This document shows, piece by piece, positions 49,707-62,245 of a stretch of DNA of 64,000 nucleotides (its first letter is position 1; each line of letters begins with the position of its first letter). Source of the DNA: Zhengitettix transpicula (lineage: Eukaryota; Arthropoda; Insecta; Orthoptera; Tetrigidae); the NCBI GenBank assembly GCA_037074705.1, contig CM073592.1, positions 29,112,629 to 29,176,628 of the forward strand. Reading direction: 5' to 3'. Below the pieces are notes generated by a model. That model was not told where the DNA came from. It did not search any database and saw only the letters and a list, made by a program, of their open reading frames with translations. Made by a program: the position numbers and the translations under genes.

Positions 49707-52700
49707 TTATACAGGTGGTGATGCATAATGACGTAGTCTTATATAAGGACTTAAAAATTCTTCTATTTCATCAAATACACACCCATATGGGCAAGAACAT
49801 TCAAAAATAAGGTACATTATGAGGACATAAAAAATGCCACATATTAATAGCAGCGTCAGTAGTTTCACTATATGACCAAGGTAGTAATTAAAATAAAGTA
49901 TACATGTGCTGCAAAAGAAGGTTATTGTATTATAATGTTAGAAAATTTATATTTAAACTTGGGATTGAGATATATATGGCTACAATATTTGTACACAGTG
50001 TCAAGAGCATTGCTACAATTTCAAAAATGTGGTCCTGATTCATAGAAACTTATTATAGACATTGAATATAGCAGCTTATGTCTCATGAAAAAAAAATGGG
50101 TTGCAGTTCAGTTCACCATCTAAAAGTAAACTTATGTTTATAATAATACATCTTATTAAGTTTCACCTGCTTCATTGCAACATCATGAGTGCCCATAAAT
50201 ATACAAATTTCTAAATGGTTTTTATCTGTGTGGAGTTTTCACAAAATCAAAATTATTGTACATGTGATTGCCTTTGCTTGAAACCTGTCACAAAGTTTTT
50301 ACCCTACATAAGACCACATACAATTCATTATAACTTCATAATTCCAATATCTCTTGCAGCAGGATATTCTAGCCACATAAGTTCAGATTTAAAATATGCT
50401 ACTTTCCTGTTGAGACATAAAGAGTACATGTTTTAAATATCATGACTTAAAAATGCCAAAACCTTTATAAGTAATCAAACGGTTAAGAAATTTGTTTGAC
50501 ATTCTGTTGTATGCAACATTTTTCATTAAATGACCTGACAATATTTTTAAAATTTATTTTTAAGGATATCATTTTTTAATTTTCTGTTCCCACTATACCT
50601 TCAACAAAAATGTTGACACATACAAAACTACACACAATAGGCTCAGACTAGCAAAATGATGATGTTCAAATTGTAATAAATGAAGTTGAGAATGTTGTGA
50701 AACTTATCTTACTAATAATAAAGTATTGGTATTAGATAATGTAGCTTATTGGCAAAAGGCTAAATTTTTCAAAAAAAAATTAAAAAATGATATCCTTCAA
50801 AATAAATTTTAAAAATATTGTCAGGTCATTTAATAAAAAATTTTGCATACAACAGAATGTCAAATAAATTTCTTAACCGTTTGATTACTTATAAAGGTTT
50901 TGGCATTTTTAAGTCATGATATTTAAAACATGTACTCTTTATGTCTCAACAGGAAAGTAGCATATTTTAAATCTGAACTTATGTGGCTAGAATATCCTGC
51001 TGCAAGAGATATTGAAATTATGAAGTTATAATGTTCTGATTAATTTTAAGTATGTAATAATTAATTTAATTACAGTGGAAATGTGACAATGACTCACAAC
51101 AAATTTTTCAGGATGTTAAAAGGCAATTTACAGTATGCTCTAAATATTGATGAATTTTCTTCTGTCACCTAAAATAAAAAACAACATTATTTGAGTAAAC
51201 AAAAGTAATACCAGAATTATTTTTTTAAAATACTATAAAGTTACATGATAATATATCATTTATTTTTAAATTCATTTAATATTGGAAATTTGTAACTGTT
51301 TCAAAAATAGCATTGATAAAACCAAACATTTAGAGAAATATGTGGGAAAATATTAAGTTCAATTTTTTATAATCAGTATTTGTCTTCAATGTACTTATTT
51401 CTAAATACTATACATTAACGGTACAACTTAATGTGAGAGGTTTTTTTGAAATTTGTTTATGTAATAAGGCCATTGACCCACAATCGTACAATTATTCTGT
51501 TCTTTATGAACTTGATATTTTGTAAATAATCCACAAAATTTAAAACAAAAAATACTTTTCAAACACCAATAAATTTCTCCTATTATATTAATATAATACC
51601 ATTATCAATTTCAATGAGAGAACATCTATCACATATACTGTAATGTAAACAGAAAATGATCTATTTTACCTGTGTGACAGATATATCAGGTACAGTGGAA
51701 TCTATTAAAAAATCAGAATAGTTTGCACATTTTGTCAGAGCTTTTGTGTGAGATGCTAAAGTCCTGAAAGTGTAGATACAAGCATACACAGTAAGTATAT
51801 ATTTTTCATTAAAGTTATATGCTACCTTTTTTTCATAACACCACAAAGAGAAAATATATGCATGATTCTCACATAACAGCTGTACTTGCAGACAAGACTC
51901 CATCCTTATGTGAAGCTTCAATAATTTGATCTGTTATTGAACAGCACTGAAAATATACATAGAAATATTAAAATTACAGTACAATTTTGAGTAACTGTAA
52001 ACATAAAATATAAGTAAATTAATGCAAATAATTATATAGTGCCTATGATAAAATTTATGGTCATATATATGTAGAATTTCATTTTATTGAGCTATGAATG
52101 GTTGTTTTTTGAATATATTGGTTCACATTCAAACAAGATAGTTCCTTTCATATCTGATACAATAACATTCTTATCTAATTCACAAAAAAATTGTTGTAAA
52201 ATATAAGTTTATCTGTAGCAACAAGTGATTAGTGAGCATTTTTTACTTATCATTTTATGTCAAAAAAGATAATTATGATATCAAGTAGCATATATGCCAG
52301 TAACTTATATTCATATATTTCAATGAACCAAAAAGTCACTAAGTAGTGTGAAAGACAGCTGTCTACTCCTTGAAAATAATTCTTGATGCTTCTAGAAATA
52401 ATACCATCAAATCCAATATCAGTTTTAAAATATTGATGTAAAGTATTAGATTTATAAGATAAATTATTATAACAGAATTTCATTTAAGAAATATCTTCAA
52501 CAATTAAACTAGCATTAACTGTTTCCAAACTTGAAGAGGGTTAAAGAAAAAATATCATACGAGTAGAGAAAATATTTTTTTGCTTTAAAAACTTTATATA
52601 TCATATAATTAACAACATGTTATAATTTTCATTTTTAAGTGAGTTGAAAATTTCATTTAATTTAATCTGCAATAGCATTTATGAATTGTTTCCAAGACTC

Positions 52701-55700
52701 AGAAAAAGAAATATTATGTATAAAATTTTAATTTCAATACTGCACTCACATATTGTTCATGGCCAAGTTTCTTCCTAGGCGATTCCTTCAGTATATGTTC
52801 TGAAATATGTGTACATCAAAGTCAAATATATTAAAAGTATTTTAATTGACATGGGAGAAAGTGAAAAAGAAATTTGCTTCTGAGCAGACATATTCATGTC
52901 TCATATGTTCAGAATATAAAATAACTGTTTCAAGTAATTCAATAGTATTCAAATGATATGCAAATAGATGAAAAAATATGTAATTGATAATAGAGCATGA
53001 AGCTAAACACACAAAAATGTTTTCAATTAATTGTATCATATTATTTGTACTACATGAAGTGTATTTTGACATACTTTCATTTTTACTCAATTTGGCAGCT
53101 TCTTTTCCTAGTTGTTGTACTCTCCTACCTCACCTCTATACTTCCCACTATATTTCAAATTCCTCTTCAATATCGTCAATTATCATATCTCGCAGGCCCT
53201 TTCGTAAAAATGTTTTTTATTCTAACTTGACACTACTGTGAAGTAATACAAAGTCTCAGAAGCAATTGATTAAATTATGGCATATAAAGAAGCCAGAACC
53301 TTAACATTGAAACAGAAATGCTTTTACTAAATTCAGGCTCTAAAGCTTGATGAATTTTAATTATTTAGTTGCTCTGCGACTGAGCTACCCAGAACTTTAT
53401 TTATACAGATTTGCCAAAGTCCACAATATTAAAGTTTTTGATACTCTAAGCATACTATCCTGAAATTGTAAATGGAGGAACTACTCTAGAAATGCATGTC
53501 CATGTTTATATATAAAATTTAGGATGGAGAGGAAATTCTGAAAGAACTCTGGATTGAATCTGAACAGTTTGCCTATAATAATAATTCTCTACTTAGTCTC
53601 CAGTTGCTCTCAAACTGTCATAGTAATACTCATCTGGGAAAGGACAAGCTGTGCACTTAAACACACAACATTTTTAGAACAGGAAACATGTTTTCAATAT
53701 TACTGTGGCATACAATTTATGTTTATTTACCTTGTGACTGCATAGTAATTTTGTTACAAAATTTGAACAAATGAATTTTTATTACCTGGTAATATCTGAA
53801 ACCAACAATGAACATCAGATTGGATGCATTTGGAAACACTTGTGCAACAACAGTAGAAAGTTTGAGTTGTGCTGTCATTTTTAGATGGTTGTTCTGGACT
53901 ACCTCAAAAATAAATACAAGAGTTTCTATGAATTTCAATTCGGATGAATTAAATGGATTCTAATTACAAAATTCAAATGAAGTGAAATATACTTTTATCA
54001 TCACAGAAATTTTAAATAAATTAAAGTACTTTTGACTGAGTAAGAAATCATTTCTAGCATTTGAATTGAAGATTTGATAGTAAATATTTAGAAATTTTTA
54101 TCATAGATATATTACGAAACAAAGTATTCAATTCTGGTTATTATTTTTTATGATTTTGTGTTCTCAAGATGAATTAATACATTGTTTGGATTGTAGCATT
54201 AAGACATGAAGGACAAGTACAAACTGTCAAATGAAATGGCTTTATAATACTACATACTACCTACCACATATATTTGATTAGACTTATTTATGGTAATTTA
54301 AAAATATAAATCACATGTGCTTTTGGAATGGTGAACTTTGTTCCATCAACTAAAATACTTGAAAGCACATAGGGTAGTAACAGAATAATTAAAAAAGTGG
54401 AATATGAGGTAAAATGGAAAAGGCAGATAATAGCGAATGTAGATTTTCCCAGTGAATTTAATGAACATTGAGTTCTTGGGTTTCAGACAAGGTTATATCT
54501 TGTGTGAAATATAATGTTTCAACAGCTATCTCCATCATCGAAAGATATAACCCAGGCTGCAACCTTAGAATTCTATATTCAAGACTGATAATGTTGTAAA
54601 TACAATTTCTGGTGGTATTAATGAATAACATATAATATTAAGTTAGGAAACAAATTTTCCAGCTTCTTTATTTTGGGAATTGGTTACTTTAATATAGAAA
54701 TTTTTAGTTCCTCAGCAGACATTTTGAGTTCAGGACATTAAAATTGGATTTACAGATTAAATACTGATATAACTGTTGATAAGTCTTCAATTTAAATTTG
54801 CTAAATAATAATATAAAATAAATATAATTTAATTGGTAACTCTCTTAAGAATGTATAAACATAAGCAATATATAAAAATAAATAAATTTAAATTGTTTCT
54901 GATTTGGTAATAAATATTAATAAAGTGTTTATAAATAAGTATACTAACTTGTTTGTGGATGTATATGACCCTTCTTTCATAATTTGTGACACCTAAAATT
55001 GAAATTAAAAAATTATGAGAGGAACTATTTTAATGATAAAACATATGACAGTGAATTGCAGAAAGCTAACAACACAAACTGACCATTCTGGACAACTGTT
55101 CAACTTCGGAAAGGAAATCAATAACCAATGACTTTGAAGAACCACAGAGTTGGTTGCCAACAACTTTCATAATCTGTAAACAAGAGAAGAAATTCTGGAT
55201 GTTTGTCAAATGAATTGCAAGAGTCTTTCAAAAACAACAAGTACCTCAGGTACTCATGTAATATTTTTAACTGACAAAATAACATTTAAAATTATGATTG
55301 ATAAAAATATACTTAAATTTTTAAACCACTTGCCTTTTCTGGAATATGATCATATTCTTCAATATTATTATTAATCCTGAAAGAAGAAGAAACCACATTA
55401 ATGTACGTAATAACTGTTCAAATGGAAAATGTCAATATAATAATTCATAACAGAGAGAATATTGATTCACATGCATAATTAAAACCTGTTTAAGAATTCA
55501 CACAATATATAGATTTGTTTGTTATAAATATTTTCAAGAAAATGAAACTGACTGGCCTGCGGAAGTTGAAGACAAAGGAATTAAGTTAACACATGAAACT
55601 TTCATGATTGATGTTTTTGTTTTCATGTAATTAAATGCAGATAAAAAACATTAAAGAGTAACTGTTGCAGAAACAAATAATAATATATAATAAAGAAAGA

Positions 55701-58700
55701 ATTAGAGGGCAGAAATCTTAGAAAAAAATCCAAATGTAAAACTTGTAATGAAGTTTAAAACTCACCATTTCAAAAGTTTGGTCACATTTATCAGAGTGCC
55801 GGTCATATAATTAACACTGTTCTGACATTCAGTCAATTCCACTTTGCAGATTTTCAACTGTAATAAGTACATTAAAAGATACAAAAAATGTTTTGGAAAG
55901 TTGTTAAATAGTCTGATTATAATTTCATCATTTCACGTGGTACATATTTTGGTATATAGGAAGTGAGAAATAATTATATTATCCCTAATTCAAGTTGCAG
56001 TTATCTTATTTTTAATAACCAATAGCAGAGCCAATTGTATTTGACCAAATGATTGCTAATAATTTTTCAGTTAAAATAGATTATACTTTTTTATTTTACT
56101 ATTTTCAATCTCATTACTTTGGAAACAATCCACACAAGCAAAATATTAATTCAACACTACTTTGGCATCTAAAACATAGCTGTTTTGTGCTTCATTTTTG
56201 TAGCTAATAATAACCTCTACGTGTTACCAAATAAAATATGAAACCAAAATATTCTACCTTTTCATGAAAATTCTGAAGTTCTGTTTCTAACTGCTTTTGA
56301 TTGATGCACATGTACCCCTAGAAGAAGTAAAACTAATTAAATTGCTGAATTCTCATATTAAATACTATTATTAATTGCAGTTCAATTTAATTTTGTATAT
56401 TTTATTCTATTATTTAATTTTGGATATATATTAGATATTTACTTACTGAAGCCAGTATTTCATCATGCAAACTTAATGGAATTTGAATGTTTCTGTGACA
56501 TTCTTCCTCACAAAAAAGCAAATTTGTGGAATCACTGATATTGTTCAGACTATCATCAAATGAAGTCAACTGGAGCATGTAATTAAATTAATTAAACACA
56601 ATCCTTATTTTTATTTATGGTATGTTTCACAAAATTTATATAAATTTAAATTTTAGAGCACATAATTTACTGTAGTAATGAAATGACAAATGAATTAACA
56701 AGCCCCACAGCCCATTGTTTGCCTCAGATTTTTTAATGAAGAGTTCATTGTTTGAATAGTAATATAGAATTCTCAGATGGAAAGGGTAGCATTAAAATTA
56801 TCCACCCTAAATAAATCAATAGTGAACTAATTCTTCAAATATGTCAGAGAAAATTTGAGGAAAAAAAAACTTGTATGTGCAAAACAATATCATAAACCAG
56901 ACAGAGACTTTCAAGAAACTAGCAACAAATATTAAAATGAAGTAACAGAACTGAATCTTACAGAAAAAGAAAATATAAATTAATGCAACAAGGATTCCCA
57001 TTATTTTCAGAAAGCATGTGGCAAATGGTGGTGTTCCAAACGGTAAGAATTAATCTAATATGTGCTTCTGAAGTCTACGTAAATTATTTGATGGTCTTCT
57101 TGGTCTCTTACCTTTGAAATGCTTTTTGCTGGTTCACTGTTGTGATAAGCACTTTTGAATTTAAGCAATTCTTCTTCCAGATGCAGATTTTTGTCTTTAT
57201 AGGCCTATAAAAAAATTCCATACTTTATATTCAATTCTGTCAATTGTATAATTTAAATAAATAAGTATAGTGATATAGATATAAAGTAATAATTTGTCAA
57301 TCAGAAGAAGGGATTATTCTGTTTTCTTCCTGGCATTTGACTGAATAATTTGTGTAGGCAAACTCAATTACTTTCATTTAATATTTGAGATTCATGCTGC
57401 CCACATAGTCAAAATATACTCCACCTCATGATTTTTCTTTAAAGCTCAGGTAAAATAAAATTTACTTCTCTCTTTCCTATCACTGACTTTTTCATATTAC
57501 TCAGATTATTTATAAAAAAAAAGGGATTAAAAAAGAGTTTACTTTTACTTACTTCAACAGTGGTCTTCAAATCAAATGTACAATTTTCCAAGTCACTAAC
57601 TTGCTCAGATAAAATTATTTTTTCTGTATCATTTTGGGTCATCATAACTTCATATTCTTGCTTCATATAGAAAATGTCTGATTTTGTTTTACTAAGAAGA
57701 TTTCTTGAGTTTTCTAAATTTTTAATAACTTTACTTCTCTATAAAAAAAAATTAGAAGCTATATAAAACATTAACTCAGATTACCTACAAAAAATAATTA
57801 TAAACTTTTTGTGTGACATTGCCTTCTTAGAGAGGGATGTTTAAAAATAAATTAAAATCGTAGCAATGACACTCTAATTGTCAACAGCAGAATGGCAGTT
57901 TTCAGGAACTAATATGGATGAGAAAAACAAACACAATTACTGAATTTAATCTTAATATGAAAAGTTATGAATAAAATAGCTGTCAAAATTTCAACCCAAC
58001 CACAAAGGAACAGTAGAGGAAGATCAATCAGTTTATAAAACTAACCAAAGTGAAACCATTATTAGCTTATCTGAAGGTAATTTTTGCAACAAGTTAATTG
58101 AGAATAAATAACAAGCTAATGTTAAATAGAAGATGAAACTCAGATTAGCACCCGCAAGTGCTACAATCTAAGAACAGAGTGAAACAAGTTAAGTATATCT
58201 TGCTTTTTCTAACATGAAAGTAATTAATTGTTTTGAAATTGGAGATAGTATTATTATTATTAACAATAATTTTTTATAATTATAAAAATTCTTAGCCATA
58301 AAATTTACTAACTAACCTCATCTTTGAGATTAATAACAGTCTTTAGCAAAGAGGAATTATTATTTTCCAGCTGGTGAATTTCTTTTTTAAGGCATTTCAA
58401 TTGTGATTCCAATTTTGTGATAATACATTGCTGGTTTTTGCAAGTTATTTCTAGTTCTTCAAAATCTTGCTTCATTCCTTTATAAACTTGAAGTTTTTTG
58501 TCAAGTCTGTTATTAGAAAGAAAATAGATCATACCATTCTTCATATGTGTAGAAAGTAATTTATTCGTCTAATCCTATGTTGATATATTCATTTGAAAAA
58601 CTAGTAATTTCTGATACTAGTTAAATGAATTTTTGCTATATTTACCATTTTTAGTGTTTTAAATATGTAAGCAGTTTATTTATTGAAAAAAATATGCTAA

Positions 58701-61700
58701 TAAAATTTTAATTATTCCCAAAGAACTGTGATGTAAAATTAATATAACTCCTGCACTTTGAAGTCTTTATTTAATATTAATAATAATATTAACAGAGTAA
58801 GCCTTTAAATGTGCATTTAAAACACCATGGTAAACTATTATATTCTTTCTAGATATTTAATTTGTTTCTCATGAATATTAAAAGGTAAATAGTTGGAACA
58901 AGTAAATATATGGATCAATATAGTTTCCATTGATTGCATTTATGACCGAAAATTTTATTCTGGCCAAGATAAAAACACATTAAAAGAAAGTATATAATTT
59001 TATTATCTTGTGTTCTACAAATATCAAAACTTTTTAATAAATAATTTATTTATTTAAGCTTAAAGTGAAATTAACCTTACATAATAAATAAGTACTATAA
59101 ATATAAAACCACCAAAACCAAATATTGTGAAGATATAACATGTTTCTACTTGTTAATGTATTTATAAATACTCCCACTTAATTTAAGAATTAAACACTCA
59201 CATATTAAAGTTGTCCTTTAAGGTATTGTGCTCAACTGTGAGAGCTTGTAAAGCTTCTTCATTTTCCTTTACAAGAGTTCCTAATCTAGTATTCTCATCA
59301 AGTAAATTATTTTTCTGCTTCTCTATGTCGGTTAGATGTTGTTCCAGTGATTTTTGTCTGTTAAAATAATTTTTAATAAAATCATTAGCAATATTCATAT
59401 ATGAAAGAACAAAAACAAAAAAATGGAACAATAAAAAGTATACAAAGCCAGTCACTGTGAGAAAAAATTTTAAAATTTATTTCAACAGCAGCACAGATCT
59501 TACACCCACATCAATTTTGGATTCTTAAAAGACATTTCCTTGAGTGACTCTTCCTTTCTTTCCCATATAAGTTTTATTTTCAGCCCATTACAACATATTT
59601 TAATTTTACCAAAATCATCAGGGCAATATGTAATGAAGTCCCACAACTTAGAAGTCAGTTGCACAAAAAATACTTTTAAATTTGACATCTCCACCTTTTT
59701 GTTATGCTAATTAGCATAGTACCCAGTAGGGATTGAGAGATCACCACACAATTGTTCTTCAACTCTTGGGAGAGCTGTTTTAGAGGACATTTTTGACATA
59801 TTATCAAACAACCTGTATATTCAAAACCATGATTAGTTTGCATTATTGTTTGCTACTTCATGAATAATAATAATAAGAAGAAGAAAGATAGCCAAATACA
59901 GACAAAAGAAGTGATAATATAAATACCACACAACGTTTCTGGGATCCTTGTACCTTTCATCAGGTGTTAAGAATAGCCAAAAGTGACAACTGCAATATTC
60001 AGTTGACAAAACTCTTGACTAGGATCCCAGAAACATTGTGTGGTGTTTATATTATAACTTCTTTTGTCGGCATTTGGCTATCTTTCTTATTATTAATTTT
60101 CAATCAGATGTAAATTTTTCACTTCATGAATAATAACTATATGTTCACCTGAAATATACATTTACTTAAAAGTGAGCTACACAACTTGAGCACGTTAATG
60201 CATAATGTCTGAATCTGAGTAGAACATATTATAATCAAAAATTAAATATGTGAATCAATTCTAGCAAATAAGATAATGCCACACAACTATTAATACTTAC
60301 ATCAAATTTGAACTCTCCAGATGTGATACTGATACAATTTCTGTTTAAATAAAGAATCATACTTGAATATTTATTTAATAACTTCAAGACAACTATTTAT
60401 ACAACATATTTATATTTACCACTGTTGTCTGAAATTGGAGTTAAATTATCATCAAACTGACTATCACAATGTGTATCACTTAGACTGAAATAGGAAAAGT
60501 AAATTCCATTATAATAAGCCATTAAAGGTACATATATCAACGTATTAATTTTAAACAAATAAACAAATTGGGAATATATTATGGAATAGATACTTCTTTA
60601 AACAATAAATCAGTTCATAATAATTTGCAGTTAAATGATTGACATACAAGGAAACACTGAACAAAATTACACAGAAGTTCAAAATTGTAGCTATATGATG
60701 TTCAAAACTTTTGAAAAATGTACTTAAACAATGTAGAAGTGTGAAATTTGTGTGAATATCATTCAAACAGCTGAAAGCTAGTCTTAATAATTATTACATT
60801 TATCAAACTAATAAATATAAAGAAACTATATGACTGGAATGGGGTGCATGGGCAGGTAATCACCTAATGTTGCATTCTTCAACATATGAAACCCAGGCTT
60901 TTATGACAGTACTGAATGTCTCCTTTTCTATAGTGAATTCTTGTTTTCCTGGAGGTGACATCAACATTAACTCAAGTTCTTGCAAGAGGGACCTGGAGTG
61001 AAGATAAAGTTATGTCATCTGTTTATTTTATTACTATTCTTTATAAATAACTAGGAAAATTATTAATAAAAATATAATTAAACTCAACTTATGTTATCAT
61101 ATTACAAACTATGTAACCACACAAAACCACAAGATACATTATAGTTCTTTACCATCTGAAATTTTGACATTTTAATACAGAGTTAATTAATTTTTCTCCA
61201 AAAATTATATGGTATTAAAAGTTATCAGAAAATTTATCGACATTTTCTGCTTAGAGGATTCTCTTTATACTAACATATTTTTCAATGTCTGTAAAATTAT
61301 CCAAACCTTTATGCATTATGTCTCTGGGACTGTTCAATTATGTGTCATTAATAGAAACAAACTTTCATAGTCACTGCTACTAATTCATTGATTATGTCGG
61401 AAGCTTTCAGTAGTATAGTTGGTCACGCATCCTAATATTTTCTATAAGATTATATTATGTAAATTTAAAAAAACTAAGTACTTTATTTATGAATAAGAAA
61501 GATAGCCAATTCAGTAACATATCTTTTGTTATTAATTTAATTAAAAGAATATTTTTAAGGGTATGAGAACTCTGCAAATTGTATAGTAGTTTCCATCGCA
61601 ATGAATATCAACCACATACTCCGTTAACGTTGTATTTTTGTTTCTCACTCATTTTAATTATTAATATTCATGCTATATTTTTATGATGTAGCATTTGCGG

Positions 61701-62245
61701 CCATGTTGTACATTTCCTTCCAATCCTCTTGTAAAATTGAAGAAGAATTTTTTTGAACTAATTCTTCCAATTAAAAAATTTGCATTTGATTGAAAATAAT
61801 GTATAAGCAAGATAGCCAATACAGACAACAAAGGGTAATATAAATACCACACAACGTTTCTGGGATTCTTGTCCCTTTTGTCAGGTGCTATGAAGAGCCT
61901 AGAGCACTTGTCAGTTGACAAAAATCAAACAGGTGCAGTTGTGTTGCTCTAAGCTTTTCTTAGCACCTGACAAAAGGGACAAGGATTATCCTCATGTAGC
62001 CCCTAAAAAATGTATTAATTAATGCTACTATAATCACAGTATCCAGTCACATGGATTATTAATACAAAATAGTGAAAATAGATTAAATGTAAATATATTA
62101 TTAAGATAAAACAAGTATTATTACCGATCATATACTTTTTGCATCTCTTTTTGAATATATGCAATTAAATGACAGACAGGAATTTCTCCAAGACCTTTTG
62201 GGTCACAACTTGAAAATATAATTTGAGAAACATCCTCCCAGTTTT
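49707..62245 (-). CDS. KASH5-like nuclear-envelope protein (5' end missing)
   Basis: Twenty phase-consistent exons (high to low): 62245-62125, 60992-60864, 60484-60420, 60340-60301, 59357-59202, 58506-58317, 57738-57553, 57204-57112, 56569-56447, 56317-56258, 55857-55766, 55376-55334 (GC donor), 55173-55084, 54992-54949, 53898-53786, 52799-52750, 51946-51873, 51763-51670, 51168-51098, 49908-49707. They give 677 residues. Residues 1-82 hold an EF-hand-like domain (SSCDPKGLGEIPVCHLIAYI, then ETFSTVIKAWVSYVEECN) of the kind that activates dynein in KASH5. About 105-390 is coiled coil. One transmembrane helix (about 627-646) is followed by 31 luminal residues ending LRHYASPPV, the SUN-binding KASH tail, with a Cys 24 residues from the end. 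Likely role: coupling the nuclear envelope and SUN proteins to dynein. The first coding exon was not found. Predicted by eye; no transcript evidence. Confidence 0.8.
50326..51033. repeat. long inverted repeat in the last intron of the KASH5-like gene
   Basis: Left arm 50,326-50,583 and right arm 50,776-51,033, both 258 bp, are reverse complements with only a handful of mismatches. They are separated by a 192-bp spacer. The pre-mRNA of the KASH5-like gene would include both arms and could fold into a long double-stranded hairpin. The arms carry no ORF and do not match the other repeats here. Confidence 0.9.
54491..54552 (-). other. hammerhead-like RNA module with 11-bp closing stem
   Basis: GGTTATATCTT and AAGATATAACC close the unit. 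Inside, on the minus strand, are CGATGATGG, an imperfect stem II ending CTGTT, then GAAACATT. This looks like CTGATGA with one base lost. It lies in an intron of the KASH5-like gene. Confidence 0.4.
59855..60136. repeat. foldback element M3 with 16-bp target duplication
   Basis: The element body, 59,871-60,120, is flanked by ACTTCATGAATAATAA on both sides (59,855-59,870 and 60,121-60,136). The left arm on the minus strand has CACCTGATGAAAGG, an imperfect stem II and GAAACGTTGTGTGG. CAC and GTG flank the core as a potential stem I. The right arm repeats the CAGAAACATTGTGTGG half. A T-rich tail ends the body. It sits in an intron of the KASH5-like gene. Confidence 0.75.
61773..61995 (-). repeat. 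foldback element M4 (one arm truncated)
   Basis: Minus-orientation copy. The conserved tail (TTTTCAATCAAATGCAAATT on the minus strand) is present, while the opposite end stops inside the arm. The complete arm holds CACCTGACAAAAGGGAC, stem II GGGA/TCCC, and GAAACGTTGTGTGG. Truncation at the end opposite the tail is typical of retrotransposition. A small further fragment lies at 61,496-61,515. Confidence 0.6.

Noticed and set aside
51661..51921. 86-residue minus-strand frame spanning two predicted exons
   Set aside because: A different frame reading through an intron. The two short exons at 51,946-51,873 and 51,763-51,670 keep phase with their neighbours, so this frame is a shadow.
59500..59820. 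Possible extra exon of the KASH5-like gene, with an in-phase acceptor near 59,810
   Set aside because: It reads into a stop with no good donor, and the flanking exons at 60,301 and 59,357 join in phase without it.
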